Origin: Bacteroidetes bacterium UBA1935
GTDB lineage: Bacteria > Bacteroidota > Bacteroidia > Chitinophagales > Chitinophagaceae
NCBI GenBank assembly: GCA_002337045.1
Contig: DDFF01000015.1
Location: 124,001 to 188,000 of the forward strand
DNA: 64,000 bases
Direction: 5' to 3'
Positions 7,514 through 16,667 of the stretch are shown here, one piece after another. Each line of letters opens with the position of its first letter. Position 1 is the stretch's first letter. Position numbers and translations under genes: made by a program. The notes below the pieces were generated by a model. It searched no databases, was not told the DNA's origin, and was given only the letters and a program-made list of their open reading frames with translations.

Positions 7514-8584
7514 ATGATGCACGAAGCATATATGCGCCGCTGCCTGCAACTGGCAGAGATGGGTAAGGGCAACGTATCGCCCAACCCCATGGTAGGTGCT
7601 GTATTGGTGCATGATGGTAGAGTGATAGGTGAAGGCTGGCACAAGGAATATGGTAAGGCACATGCGGAGGTAAACTGTATAGAAAGTGTTGCAGAGGCTG
7701 ACAGACATCTGATACCGGAAAGTACCATGTATGTTAGCCTGGAGCCGTGCGCGCATCATGGTAAAACACCACCGTGTGCAGACAGGTTAGTGAAGGAGCG
7801 TGTGAAAGAAGTAATTGTTTGCAACCCCGACCCGTTTGAAAAAGTAGGCGGACGCGGCATGCAGATATTGCACGATAATAATATAATAACCACCACAGGC
7901 ATACTGAATAAAGAAGGTCGATGGCTGAACCGCCGTTTCTTCTGTATACAGGAAAATAAACGTCCGTATATCATCTTGAAATGGGCACAGTCTGCCAATG
8001 GTAAATTTGCACCCTATGGCAACAGGCGCTACCAGATAAGCAATGCATATAGCAGCAGCATCGTACACAAATGGCGTACGGAAGAAGATGCTATTATAGT
8101 GGGTACGAATACTGCATTAGCTGATGACCCGCAACTCACATCAAGATTGTGGGAAGGAAAGAACCCGCTACGCATTGTGATAGACCGCTCGCTGATACTA
8201 CCTACAAATCTGAAACTCTTCAACAGAGAGACCAATACATGGGTAGTGAATGATATGAAGGAAGCGCAGGGTGAAAACCTGCAATATGTGAAACTGGAAT
8301 TTGATGAGCATCTGCTGGAAAATATATTGCAACGATTGTATGAAGCTAAAGTGCAATCGCTGATAGTAGAGGGTGGAGCAAAATTGCTGCATACATTTAT
8401 TGATAAGGGACTGTGGGACGAGGCTCGTGTGATAACAGGCAATAAGGTAATAGAACATGGCATAGCTGCTCCTTTACTTAGCAATGCTACAATGGCATTT
8501 GAAACTGAACTGGAAGAGGATATCCTACAGGTATATGTAAACAGTGAGAGTAAATATCCTTATGCGGAGGGTATGGGTTTATGA
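7514..8584 (+). CDS. ribD: Bifunctional riboflavin biosynthesis deaminase/reductase
   Basis: Carries out steps two and three of riboflavin synthesis: deamination of the pyrimidine intermediate, then NADPH-dependent ribosyl reduction. The N-terminal deaminase domain has the zinc motif HAE and PCAHHGKTPPC. The C-terminal reductase domain begins near residue 150 (RPYIILKWAQSANGKFA) with VGTNTALADDPQLTSR and VEGGAKLLHTF. At 356 aa it is full length. Two adjacent ATGs (7514, 7517) are possible; the second gives the commoner family start MHEAYMRRCL. First gene of a four-gene overlapping run. Confidence 0.96.
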   Translation: MMHEAYMRRCLQLAEMGKGNVSPNPMVGAVLVHDGRVIGEGWHKEYGKAHAEVNCIESVAEADRHLIPESTMYVSLEPCAHHGKTPPCADRLVKERVKEVIVCNPDPFEKVGGRGMQILHDNNIITTTGILNKEGRWLNRRFFCIQENKRPYIILKWAQSANGKFAPYGNRRYQISNAYSSSIVHKWRTEEDAIIVGTNTALADDPQLTSRLWEGKNPLRIVIDRSLILPTNLKLFNRETNTWVVNDMKEAQGENLQYVKLEFDEHLLENILQRLYEAKVQSLIVEGGAKLLHTFIDKGLWDEARVITGNKVIEHGIAAPLLSNATMAFETELEEDILQVYVNSESKYPYAEGMGL

Positions 8585-9453
8585 TGTTCCTGCTACTGAC
8601 GGTGTTGCTGAATGCAGTACTGTTTATTCTCTTTAAGCTGTTCCCTAAATACAAAGTTGATACACTGCAGGCTATTGTGGTAAACTATATTACCTGTGTG
8701 GTAACGGGTAGTTTATTCTTAGGTGAGTTTCCTGTTGGGACTAAAAGTACTACGCAGCCGTGGTTGGGCTGGGCATTGGCTATGGGTGTTATGTATATCA
8801 GCCTCTTTAATTTTATAGCGTACTGTACAAGAAACTATGGTGTGGCTACAGCATCTGTGGCTAATAAACTATCGCTGGTGATACCTGTGGTGGCTGCTGT
8901 GGTGTTGTATGGAGAAAGATTAAGTGTGATAAATATTGTAGGCATAGCACTGGCTTTTCCTGCGGTGTATTTGTCTGTTAATAATAAGGATGAGCACAGT
9001 GCTAAGCATGGCATGTTGTTGCCTGCATTATTATTTCTCTTTAGTGGTACGCTCGATTCGATTACAAAATATGTAGAGCATCATCACCTGCACGATGTGA
9101 GGCAACAGGCAGTATTTCCGATACATGTATTTGCCGTAGCAGCAAGTATTGGCGTGGTGCTTGTAATTATACTTGCAGCGATGAAAAAGATACAATTGCA
9201 CTACAGGAATATTGTAGCTGGTATTGTGTTGGGCGTGCCTAATTATTTTTCTATCTACTACCTGATACGCATGCTGAATGATAAAAGCATGCAGAGCAGT
9301 ATTGCTATTGCGCTGAATAATATTGGTATTGTATTGCTAAGTGCGTTGGCGGCATTATTATTTTTGAAAGAGAAACTGACAAGGCAACGCATCATAGGTT
9401 TGCTGCTTGCTATTGTGTCCATAGTATTGATAGCTTGGGTTAATGGCAGATAA
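8581..9453 (+). CDS. EamA/DMT-family transporter, ten-span inner membrane protein
   Basis: About ten hydrophobic segments fill the 290-aa protein, in two halves as expected for the EamA (drug/metabolite transporter) family; the second half contains the family-like stretch AIALNNIGIVLLSALAALLF. The substrate cannot be told from sequence. The ATG overlaps the ribD stop (ATGA), and a second ATG follows at once, so translational coupling is likely. Being cotranscribed with riboflavin and queuosine genes may be only positional. Confidence 0.85.
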   Translation: MMFLLLTVLLNAVLFILFKLFPKYKVDTLQAIVVNYITCVVTGSLFLGEFPVGTKSTTQPWLGWALAMGVMYISLFNFIAYCTRNYGVATASVANKLSLVIPVVAAVVLYGERLSVINIVGIALAFPAVYLSVNNKDEHSAKHGMLLPALLFLFSGTLDSITKYVEHHHLHDVRQQAVFPIHVFAVAASIGVVLVIILAAMKKIQLHYRNIVAGIVLGVPNYFSIYYLIRMLNDKSMQSSIAIALNNIGIVLLSALAALLFLKEKLTRQRIIGLLLAIVSIVLIAWVNGR

Positions 9454-10048
9454 TTTTAAATATAAAACACCTGAAGGAGCTACTACTGCCGAGTTTAAAG
9501 ACAGAGGTAGTAAGTTTCTGGCATATGCATACCCTGTAAGCAGCGCGGAAGATGTAAAGGCAAAACTGCAAGTGCTGAAGAAGGAGCACCCTAAGGCAGT
9601 GCATCATTGTTATGCATACAGGATAGGTACGGACGGATTGCAATACCGTGCCAACGATGATGGTGAGCCATCGGGTAGTGCAGGTAAGCCTATACTGGGG
9701 CAGATAGATAGTGCCGGTATTACTAATGTGCTGGTTGTTGTGGTGCGCTACTTTGGTGGTACACTGCTCGGTGTGCCGGGGCTGATAAATGCATACAAGA
9801 CAGCTACGCAAGATGCGCTGCAACAAGCGGTGATGATAGAGAAGTGGATAGAGCAACGAGTAGAGATACAGTTTGACTATCCTGTAATGGGTGAGGTGAT
9901 GTACCTGCTGCGTCAGTGCGAGGCTACTGTATATAAGCAAGACCTACAATTGTTTTGTGTAGTACATGCAGGCATACCTAAGCCGCACGCAGATGCATAT
10001 ATCGCAAAGCTTTCGGAAATTAGAGGTGTGGAGGTAAAGCTCATTTGA
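9443..10048 (+). CDS. YigZ/IMPACT family protein
   Basis: 201-aa member of the UPF0029/IMPACT family. Signature elements are HHCYAYRIG, NDDGEPSGSAGKPILGQI and VVVRYFGGTLLGVPGLI, followed by a short C-terminal alpha/beta domain. Bacterial YigZ proteins are poorly defined; eukaryotic IMPACT inhibits the eIF2-alpha kinase GCN2. Start overlaps the end of the transporter gene by 11 bp, and the stop overlaps the queG start, so it is part of the coupled run. Confidence 0.92.
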   Translation: MADNFKYKTPEGATTAEFKDRGSKFLAYAYPVSSAEDVKAKLQVLKKEHPKAVHHCYAYRIGTDGLQYRANDDGEPSGSAGKPILGQIDSAGITNVLVVVVRYFGGTLLGVPGLINAYKTATQDALQQAVMIEKWIEQRVEIQFDYPVMGEVMYLLRQCEATVYKQDLQLFCVVHAGIPKPHADAYIAKLSEIRGVEVKLI

Positions 10049-10977
10049 TGCAGATAACACAACATAGCATTCTGATAAAGGAAGAAGCCCGCAGGCTGGG
10101 CTTTGATGCCTGCGGTATTGCTATGGCTGTGCAACTGGATGATGATGCCCGCAGGCTGGAAAGCTGGCTGAAAAATGGCTTTCAAGGTACGATGCAGTAC
10201 ATGGAAAACCATTTTGAAATGCGGACAGACCCACGAAAACTGGTGCCGGGTGCAAAGTCTGTCATCACATTATTACTCAATTATTACCCAGAACAGCACC
10301 AGCAACCTGATGCGCCGAAGATTGCGAAGTATGCATATGGCACAGACTATCACTATGTGATACGGGAGAAACTGAATAACCTGCTTGCATTCATAAAAGC
10401 AAATATTGGTGATGTAGATGGTCGTGGCTTTGTAGATAGCGCGCCTGTGCTGGAACGTAGTTGGGCAGTACGCAGCGGGCTGGGCTGGGTAGGCAAGAAT
10501 GGCAATCTCCTTACAAAACATTCGGGTTCCTTCTTTTTTATTGCTACGCTTATTACAGATTTAGATTTAGAAGCAGATGCACCTTTCAGTACAGACTATT
10601 GTGGTACATGCAGGAAATGTATAGATGCCTGCCCTACGGAAGCAATAGTTTCACCAAGCATTGTAGATGGCAGCAAGTGTATTTCTTACCTGACTATAGA
10701 ATTGAAAGATTCACTTATGCCGCAGGGTTTTAATGGCAAGATGGATGGGTGGATGTTTGGCTGCGATGTATGTCAGGATGTATGCCCGTGGAACAGATTT
10801 TCAAAACCCAATACCGAACCACATTTTACACCCATACCCGAAATACTAAACTTATCCCTTGCTGAATGGGAAGCCATGAGTGAAGATGCTTTTAAGAAAG
10901 CATTTAAGAACTCGCCCATGAAGCGTAGTAAGTGGAGTGGGGTGCAGCGGAATCTGAAAGCTGTGAGAGGAACTTAA
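10048..10977 (+). CDS. queG: Epoxyqueuosine reductase
   Basis: Cobalamin and iron-sulfur enzyme performing the last step of tRNA queuosine synthesis, epoxyqueuosine to queuosine. Two 4Fe-4S clusters are indicated by CGTCRKCIDACPTEAI and CDVCQDVCPWN. The N-terminal part shows the family elements MENHFEMRTDPRKLVPGAKS and AVRSGLGWVGKNGNL. The ATG at 10048 overlaps the preceding stop (TGATG); an upstream TTG at 10045 is less likely. 309 aa is normal. No HEAT-repeat extension, as in many Bacteroidota versions. Confidence 0.96.
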   Translation: MQITQHSILIKEEARRLGFDACGIAMAVQLDDDARRLESWLKNGFQGTMQYMENHFEMRTDPRKLVPGAKSVITLLLNYYPEQHQQPDAPKIAKYAYGTDYHYVIREKLNNLLAFIKANIGDVDGRGFVDSAPVLERSWAVRSGLGWVGKNGNLLTKHSGSFFFIATLITDLDLEADAPFSTDYCGTCRKCIDACPTEAIVSPSIVDGSKCISYLTIELKDSLMPQGFNGKMDGWMFGCDVCQDVCPWNRFSKPNTEPHFTPIPEILNLSLAEWEAMSEDAFKKAFKNSPMKRSKWSGVQRNLKAVRGT

Positions 10978-10987
10978 AATTATTACT

Positions 10988-11479
10988 ATGAGTTTAGAAG
11001 ATTATTGCGAGTCATTAAACACAAGGCAAAAGATTCAATGTTGCTTAGCGTTGATTACTGTTGCAATGCCTATTTGGAATGATTTTGTAAAGGTCAATGA
11101 ACTTAAATATCGAGATTCTGTTGTCGGGCTAAATCATGAGATTGCACCCGATATTCTTGAAAGAGGTATTAAAGCTGTTGAGATAATGCAGCGTAAATCA
11201 ATTTTATCAAAGCTCTTTTCTGTAAGTCCGTTGTCAGGAAGCCTCGATGAGTTTTTAGAACCAATTACAGCAATGCAAGATTTGGATTGGGAGCTTCCAT
11301 ATCCTGTTGCTCAATTGTTTTACTCAGTTTATAATTTAATGAGGTTTGCAGATAAAAAGCAGTCTCATTCGCACAAAGATTTAGCATACATATCAATGAA
11401 TCAATCTATAGATGCATTAAGGTGTTCCGAGTTAAAGAGTTTGGATGAGGTTAACGCTATATTAGATTTGTACAGATAA
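10988..11479 (+). CDS. Small orphan protein of unknown family, AT-rich
   Basis: 163-aa soluble, mostly helical protein with no signal peptide, no membrane span and no motif I recognise. Its codons (many TTA, TTG, GAT, TTT) are clearly more AT-rich than the CTG/CAG-rich genes on both sides, which suggests recent acquisition. Size, composition and acidic character resemble immunity-type proteins of toxin systems, but no toxin gene is adjacent, so that is only a guess. It sits 10 bp after queG and 1 bp before the converging pcm gene. Confidence 0.7.
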   Translation: MSLEDYCESLNTRQKIQCCLALITVAMPIWNDFVKVNELKYRDSVVGLNHEIAPDILERGIKAVEIMQRKSILSKLFSVSPLSGSLDEFLEPITAMQDLDWELPYPVAQLFYSVYNLMRFADKKQSHSHKDLAYISMNQSIDALRCSELKSLDEVNAILDLYR

Positions 11480-11480
11480 C

Positions 11481-12146
11481 TCATTTATTCTTCCCCTCCA
11501 ACATTGGTACAAAGCTGAAGTCGCCGAGGGTTTCTTCTTTTACATTGCCTGCTGCATCTTTGGTTATGCGCATCATCTTTTGCCCGTTGTCATCGCCAAC
11601 TGGTATTACTGCAATGCCACCCGGTTTTAATTGTTCTATCAGCTTTGGTGGTATAAAAGGTGCTGCGGCTGTTACTATCACTTTGTCGAAAGGACCGTAA
11701 GTGGGCAAGCCCTGAAAGCCATCGCCATAAAAGCGTTTGATGTGCGGGTAGCTTTTAATGAAGAAGAAACCACCTACATAGTCGTATAGTGCTTTCTGTC
11801 TTTCAATACTGAAAACCAATGCACCCAACTCTGCCAGCACACATGCCTGATAGGCGCTGCCTGTACCAATCTCTAATACCTTGTCAAACTTTTTTATTTC
11901 CAACAGTTGAGACTGATAGGCTACTGTGTATGGTTGCGATATAGTCTGGTTGGCTGTAATAGGGAATGCCCTGTCTTCGTATGCAATGCGTTCAAAAGCA
12001 GGGTCGAGGAAAAAATGGCGTGGTATGCTGTTGATGGCTTCTAGTACTCGTTCGTCTGTAATGCCTTTTTCGCGTAGTAGATTTACTAAATCTCTGCGTA
12101 ATCCTTTGTGTAAATAATTATCGTCTTTCGGTTTGCTGTGCAGCAT
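11481..12146 (-). CDS. pcm: Protein-L-isoaspartate O-methyltransferase
   Basis: Repairs isoaspartyl damage by methylating L-isoaspartate with S-adenosylmethionine. Family motifs are ITANQTISQPYTVAYQ and VLEIGTGSAYQACVLAEL, then PFDKVIVTAAAPFIPPKLIEQLKPGG. At 221 aa it is complete. The start ATG is 4 nt after TAACTTCG, a one-base variant of the -7 box, so its message may be leaderless. It converges on the AT-rich orphan gene with no terminator-sized gap. Confidence 0.95.
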   Translation of the reverse strand: MLHSKPKDDNYLHKGLRRDLVNLLREKGITDERVLEAINSIPRHFFLDPAFERIAYEDRAFPITANQTISQPYTVAYQSQLLEIKKFDKVLEIGTGSAYQACVLAELGALVFSIERQKALYDYVGGFFFIKSYPHIKRFYGDGFQGLPTYGPFDKVIVTAAAPFIPPKLIEQLKPGGIAVIPVGDDNGQKMMRITKDAAGNVKEETLGDFSFVPMLEGKNK

Positions 12147-12150
12147 ACTG

Positions 12151-12158
12151 CGAAGTTA
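12151..12158 (-). promoter_or_regulatory. Probable -7 box of pcm, TTCG variant
   Basis: TAACTTCG on the minus strand differs from TAnnTTTG at one base and ends 4 nt before the ATG. Confidence 0.45.
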
Positions 12159-12213
12159 CGAGCGAGGTTTGTGAAATAAAACTTGCAGAATCAGAAAGTC
12201 TGTATAAAGTGCC

Positions 12214-12855
12214 TTATTTAAAATTGACTGCCAGCCCCATGCCTATGTAATTAGGCTGCGCTACAGGTTGTATGCGCAGTGATATATCGCGCGATATATC
12301 GAAGTTTTTGAGGTGTGCAGAAGCTATCGCGTCTATTACCTGTACGGTGTAGCCAAGTGCAGTAAGCAGCACTGTCATGTCCAGCCATTTGCGGTATTGG
12401 TCTTGCAGTTGCTTCAGGTTTTCTGTAGTGTATTTTTTAGTTTCTATATCCGTATCTATAGTAGTCGGGTCGTTATCTATACGTGTATAGTATGCTTTGC
12501 GGTATTTCTGGTAATTGGTAAGGTTGAAGTTGATAAAATAACCCGCTGCTGCTACGCCAACATATATGGCAGGTACTTTCCAGTATTGGCGGTTGTAGAA
12601 CTGGCCGCTACCGGGAAGTATAGCAGAGTACATACCTGCTTTTTTAGGCTTAGGTTCAAACTTGTGTGGCTTAACTTCTTTTGCACGAAAACTGTCTGTT
12701 GTAGTTTTCGGTAAAGGGTCAACAACTGCAAGGGTGGTGTCTGTAGACAGCTCTTTGCCTGTAGCTGTGTCGCTGACAGATTGTGCCGATGTGTTGAAGA
12801 TAATCAACAGCATAGCTGCAATAAGAAGTGTGTATTTGCGGTATATAACAGACAT
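12214..12855 (-). CDS. DUF5683-type exported protein
   Basis: 213-aa protein with a signal peptide (IYRKYTLLIAAMLLIIFNTSA, cut near SAQ) and the DUF5683-like core MYSAILPGSGQFYNRQYWKVP followed by a hydrophobic segment (AIYVGVAAAGYFINFNL). Such proteins are common, uncharacterised envelope proteins of Bacteroidota. The first ATG is at 12855; the four extra upstream codons begin with TTG and are less likely. A -7 box lies 19 bp upstream of the ATG. Function unknown. Confidence 0.85.
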   Translation of the reverse strand: MSVIYRKYTLLIAAMLLIIFNTSAQSVSDTATGKELSTDTTLAVVDPLPKTTTDSFRAKEVKPHKFEPKPKKAGMYSAILPGSGQFYNRQYWKVPAIYVGVAAAGYFINFNLTNYQKYRKAYYTRIDNDPTTIDTDIETKKYTTENLKQLQDQYRKWLDMTVLLTALGYTVQVIDAIASAHLKNFDISRDISLRIQPVAQPNYIGMGLAVNFK

Positions 12856-12874
12856 CAGTTTTACCAAAGCGCCT

Positions 12875-12882
12875 CAAAGGTA
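12875..12882 (-). promoter_or_regulatory. -7 promoter box of the DUF5683 gene
   Basis: TACCTTTG on the minus strand, 19 nt before the ATG at 12855, consistent with a leader of roughly 13 nt. Confidence 0.55.
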
Positions 12883-12888
12883 ATAAAA

Positions 12889-12915
12889 ACGGGCTATCTC
12901 ACAGAGATAACCCGT
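12889..12915 (-). terminator. Terminator of the Prc protease gene
   Basis: On the minus strand AACGGGTTATCTC-TGT-GAGATAGCCCGTT is followed by TTTTTATTA. It separates prc from the DUF5683 promoter. Confidence 0.8.
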
Positions 12916-12940
12916 TGCAAATATTAGTTAAAGGCAACCA

Positions 12941-15121
12941 TTATTTCATTCCGGTACCCATATTTACCTTAGTGTCCATTTTCATCAGGTCGTTGATGAT
13001 GTTTACTGTTTCAGACAGGTACATATCTTTTTTCAATGCCTTAATCCACTCGTCGTTTTTCTTAACAGAATTGCTGTCAAGATTGATTTTTGCAATATCT
13101 ACCTGCGGATTGGTAATGCTTAATGGTGTTATTTTCTTTTCTACCTCTTCCAGTTTCTTGCCCACAGCATTCGCTTCTTCCAGTTCTTTACGGTACTTGG
13201 TTTCGTTGAGCGATACGACGTTTTCTTCTTCCAGTTTTTTAATGCGGTTGGCACTTTCTTTTATGAGAGCGAAAGAAGGATTGCCCTCTACACGTTTTTT
13301 ACTGCGTGCCGCCAGCTCTTGCGTGTTTACTGGGTTGTTTACCACATTGTATTTAACCGCAGGTATTTCATCCCATTTCATGGCTGCTTTATCGCGGCGC
13401 TCGCCCAGCTCCATGTGTTCGTATGCATCTGGCAGCATTACATCAGGTGTTACACCTTTCAGCTGTGTAGAGCCACCATTAATACGGTAGAATTTCTGAA
13501 TAGTAAGTTTCAGTGAGCCGATAGTATCACCACTGCTTGCTATGCGCTTGCCTGCGGCTACACTTTCCAACCATGTACGGTATTCATCAAGTGATATTAC
13601 TTTTTGTACAGTACCCTTGCCATATGTAGGAGAACCTACGATAACGGCACGTTTATAGTCTTGCATGGCAGCAGCCAGGATTTCTGAGGCAGAAGCACTA
13701 CCTGTATTGACCATGATAGCCAGCGGCCCATCGTACAGAACGCCACTTTGCGGATCGTCTAACTGAGCGGCACTATTACCATTGGTTTTTACCTGTACCA
13801 TCGGACCTTTATCTACAAACAAACCACCCATGTTCACAACATCGGTCAGTGAACCACCACCATTGCCACGCAAGTCGAGTATGATGCCACGTACACCTTC
13901 GTTTTTCAGTTTTGCAACCTCTATTGCAACGTCTTCAGAACAACGGCGGCCGTTATAGTTCTGGAAGTCTGCATAAAACTCTGGCAGGTATATGTAGCCT
14001 ACTTTAGCGCCATTATTGTTTATGATAACTGATTTGGCAAATGTTTCTTCTTTTTCTACCACACCGCGTACGATAGGTATGATTTTAGTAGCGCCACTTA
14101 CTTGTTTTACTGTCAGGCGTACTTCTGTGCCTTTAGGCCCGCGGATGATTTTCACCACATCGTCAATATCATAGTTCTGTACATCAACCGGTTCTGCAGC
14201 ACCTTGTGCTACCTTCATAATAACATCGCCTGCTTTCAGTTCACCCTGCTTCCAGCATGGACTGCCGGGTACTATAGACACTACTTTTACTTTTCCATCA
14301 TCGTTTTGCAGTTGTGCGCCTATGCCAAAGAATGTACCAGACATCTGTTCGTCAAATAGCGCTTTGTCTACCGGAGGAAAATAATCTGTATGCGGATCGT
14401 GTGTGCCTGCAATGCTGTTGACGAAGAATGTAAAACGGTCGTCGTCTTTCAGCTTGTTCATACGTTTGAAGTAGTAGTCCATGTTTTTCTTAGTGGCTAC
14501 TCTTGCAACAGAGTCCAGTTGATTATCAGACATTACTACTTTCAGTGTAGTGTCTTTTTTCTCAACGCGTTTTTTCTGATCGTCTTTCAGGTCTACGTAT
14601 TTAGCCAATACCCTATATTTCATATAGGTATTCCAGCGGCTTTGTAATTCATTGGTGTCTTTTGCAAAAGGCACTTTTTCGCCATTCAGGTTGATGGTTT
14701 CATCTGTAGAGAAGCTGAAAGGCATTTTCAGGGCATTGTTGCAATAGCGTTCTGCATCCTTCACACGTTGTTTGTAGATAACGTTGAATTCATCGAAAAA
14801 GCCAACCACGTTTTCACCATCGTTATCATCCAGTATCAACTCATATTTCTTAAAGCTCTTGATGTCTTCCTGTGTCAAGATGCGCTTATCGTAGTCAAGC
14901 CCGTTCAGTATCTTATTATATGCTGTAACTGAAAACGAATCATTCATTTCGCGTGGCGAAAAGTGATTTTGTTGTATTGCTTTCAAAACAGTTTTAATAG
15001 CAAGTTTTCTTTTATCATCAGGTGTACCACCATCTGCTGCATACCTGAACGAAAAAAACGCAGCCAGTGCAGACAGAACTAAAAGTGGTATCAAAATTTT
15101 GTTCTTCATGAAACGTAACAT
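12941..15121 (-). CDS. prc: C-terminal processing peptidase, S41 family (tail-specific protease)
   Basis: Periplasmic serine protease with N-terminal signal/anchor (NKILIPLLVLSALAAFFSF), a long N-terminal helical domain, a PDZ domain around residues 240-330 (FFGIGAQLQNDDGKVKVVSI and GSPCWKQGELKAGDVIMKVA) and the S41 core. The catalytic Ser lies in NTGSASASEILAAAMQD (about residue 475) and the Lys in SPTYGKGTVQK (about 502), with a DUF3340-like C-terminus. 726 aa matches Prc/Tsp. Starts at 15121 or 15109 are both compatible; a -7 box lies at 15150-15157. It degrades or trims envelope proteins from their C-termini. Confidence 0.95.
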   Translation of the reverse strand: MLRFMKNKILIPLLVLSALAAFFSFRYAADGGTPDDKRKLAIKTVLKAIQQNHFSPREMNDSFSVTAYNKILNGLDYDKRILTQEDIKSFKKYELILDDNDGENVVGFFDEFNVIYKQRVKDAERYCNNALKMPFSFSTDETINLNGEKVPFAKDTNELQSRWNTYMKYRVLAKYVDLKDDQKKRVEKKDTTLKVVMSDNQLDSVARVATKKNMDYYFKRMNKLKDDDRFTFFVNSIAGTHDPHTDYFPPVDKALFDEQMSGTFFGIGAQLQNDDGKVKVVSIVPGSPCWKQGELKAGDVIMKVAQGAAEPVDVQNYDIDDVVKIIRGPKGTEVRLTVKQVSGATKIIPIVRGVVEKEETFAKSVIINNNGAKVGYIYLPEFYADFQNYNGRRCSEDVAIEVAKLKNEGVRGIILDLRGNGGGSLTDVVNMGGLFVDKGPMVQVKTNGNSAAQLDDPQSGVLYDGPLAIMVNTGSASASEILAAAMQDYKRAVIVGSPTYGKGTVQKVISLDEYRTWLESVAAGKRIASSGDTIGSLKLTIQKFYRINGGSTQLKGVTPDVMLPDAYEHMELGERRDKAAMKWDEIPAVKYNVVNNPVNTQELAARSKKRVEGNPSFALIKESANRIKKLEEENVVSLNETKYRKELEEANAVGKKLEEVEKKITPLSITNPQVDIAKINLDSNSVKKNDEWIKALKKDMYLSETVNIINDLMKMDTKVNMGTGMK

Positions 15122-15149
15122 AGTCCTCAGTTAAATTAAGCTATTATAA

Positions 15150-15157
15150 CAAATGTA
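15150..15157 (-). promoter_or_regulatory. -7 promoter box of prc
   Basis: TACATTTG on the minus strand, 28 nt before the first ATG. Confidence 0.5.
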
Positions 15158-15182
15158 ACTGATTTGGCGTTAATAAAAAGCT

Positions 15183-15222
15183 AATCCCCAATGGGTTGGG
15201 ATGCCCTCAAAAGGGGGATTTT
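15183..15222. repeat. Imperfect CCCC/GGGG inverted repeat upstream of lipB
   Basis: AATCCCC at the left and GGGGGATT at the right flank a G-rich middle. The arms resemble the CCCC-rich unit at 4209-4235, so this may be a diverged copy. Weak evidence. Confidence 0.25.
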
Positions 15223-15259
15223 CAGGTATATAAACGTAAATTGCAGCCTTATTGTTGAT

Positions 15260-15994
15260 ATGAGAAAGGTATACTTCAGGGAGTTGGGTACAATAGAGTA
15301 TGGCGATGCATGGCAAATGCAGGAAGCATTGATGAAGGAAGGGCTCGACATCAAAGCGCAATGGTATAATGTACCCGATGCAGAGCGTCCCGCAGACAAC
15401 GGCATTAAACATCACTTACTATTCTGTACGCATCCGCATGTGTATACACTTGGCAAGAGCGGCCATATGGAAAATCTGTTGGTAAATGATACCAGACTAC
15501 AGGAGCTGGGTGCAAGTTTTTACAAAACCAACAGAGGGGGAGATATTACTTATCACGGGCCTGGGCAAATTGTAGCATATCCTGTCTTGGATCTGGAGCA
15601 GTTTTATACAGACTTGGGAAAGTATATGCGCAATCTCGAAGAGGTTGTTATCAAAACAATTGCACATTACCGATTGAAAGGCGACAGGCTGCCGGGCTCA
15701 ACCGGTGTGTGGCTAGATCCTGACAACCCCGCTAAAGCACGAAAAATATGTGCAATGGGTGTACGCAGCAGCAGGTGGATGACAATACACGGGTTGGCAC
15801 TGAATGTAAATACAGACCTTCGTTTTTTTGACTATATAGTACCCTGCGGCATTTCTGACAAACAGGTAACGTCTATGCAGAAAGAACTTGGTAGTGAACT
15901 GAATGAGCTGGAAGTTAGGGAGATATTGAGGAGAGAATTTTCTAATGTGTTTGAATGTGAAATAGTTAATGATTTAGTAAATCTGAATAGCTAG
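15260..15994 (+). CDS. lipB: Octanoyltransferase
   Basis: Transfers octanoyl from acyl carrier protein to the lipoyl domains of 2-oxoacid dehydrogenases and the glycine cleavage H protein. Visible signatures: RGGDITYHGPGQIVAYPVLD, the CAMGVRSSRWMTIHGLALNV stretch and PCGISDKQVTS. The start at 15260 (MRKVYFRELGTIEYGDAW) matches the family and gives 244 aa; the extra 23 upstream codons look non-coding. LipB substrates use the E3 subunit encoded by lpdA at 19.2 kb. Confidence 0.95.
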   Translation: MRKVYFRELGTIEYGDAWQMQEALMKEGLDIKAQWYNVPDAERPADNGIKHHLLFCTHPHVYTLGKSGHMENLLVNDTRLQELGASFYKTNRGGDITYHGPGQIVAYPVLDLEQFYTDLGKYMRNLEEVVIKTIAHYRLKGDRLPGSTGVWLDPDNPAKARKICAMGVRSSRWMTIHGLALNVNTDLRFFDYIVPCGISDKQVTSMQKELGSELNELEVREILRREFSNVFECEIVNDLVNLNS

Positions 15995-16037
15995 AAAATT
16001 AGTATATTAGATATACTTTCAACGCCAACTACCGTTT

Positions 16038-16667
16038 ATGCCCGATAAGATTTTATATAACTGGGGTACCAACCACCTGCAGATAAAACTAGGCGACAGA
16101 ATTGCTCCGAGAATCAAAGCGTTGTATTGGGGCGAGCTTTTGTTGACAGCAGGCATGGCGACCGTTTTTCTATTACAGTCATTGCCATTCAGGGCAAGTT
16201 TCATTCATATTATTTCAGGTATTGGGTCTGCATTTTTATATGCACTGGCTGCATATAGGTTTATGACGCGCATGTTATACAAAGAAGAGGTATGGCTGGA
16301 TGAGGAGTTTCTGATGCTTGTGAATATTACCCCTTTCAAACGTAAAGTAAGCAGGTATGGCTGGCAGGATGTAGGTCCATTGCACTATGCGGGCAAGATG
16401 ACAAAAACAGACCACCCGCTGAAAGGGCAGTGCTACGATTATTTTGGTTTTGAAACGCAGGAACACCTGATACAGAATATGTATGATGAGGGCAATCTGT
16501 ACTTTAACTATTGCGGTTTCTCTGTACGTTTTGCAAAAGGTGTATACTCCTGGAGTGCAGAAGAAATGATACGTATGATGAAGCTATACATGGGCGATAC
16601 CCTGCGCCTGGGGCCTGAATGGAAGCGCATGGCACAGGAAACCTATGATGTGGAGGACGAGGCTTAG
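16038..16667 (+). CDS. Membrane protein of unknown function, two spans
   Basis: 209 aa. Two hydrophobic segments (ELLLTAGMATVFLLQSLPF and IISGIGSAFLYALAAYRFM) sit near residues 33-75. The following ~130 residues are soluble, Trp/Tyr-rich and beta-like (WLDEEFLMLVNITPFKRKVS), an arrangement reminiscent of small PH-like membrane proteins, but I cannot assign a family. It follows lipB by 43 bp on the same strand and may be cotranscribed. Its 3' end overlaps the 3' end of the converging gene by 4 bp. Confidence 0.7.
   Translation: MPDKILYNWGTNHLQIKLGDRIAPRIKALYWGELLLTAGMATVFLLQSLPFRASFIHIISGIGSAFLYALAAYRFMTRMLYKEEVWLDEEFLMLVNITPFKRKVSRYGWQDVGPLHYAGKMTKTDHPLKGQCYDYFGFETQEHLIQNMYDEGNLYFNYCGFSVRFAKGVYSWSAEEMIRMMKLYMGDTLRLGPEWKRMAQETYDVEDEA

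Noticed and set aside
7452..7661. N-terminal extension of prmC
   Set aside because: Overlaps the promoter and the ribD coding region and does not match the family; start set at 7451.
10988..11479. Antitoxin or immunity gene of a toxin system
   Set aside because: No adjacent toxin, nuclease or Rhs-type gene and no recognised motif; kept as unknown.
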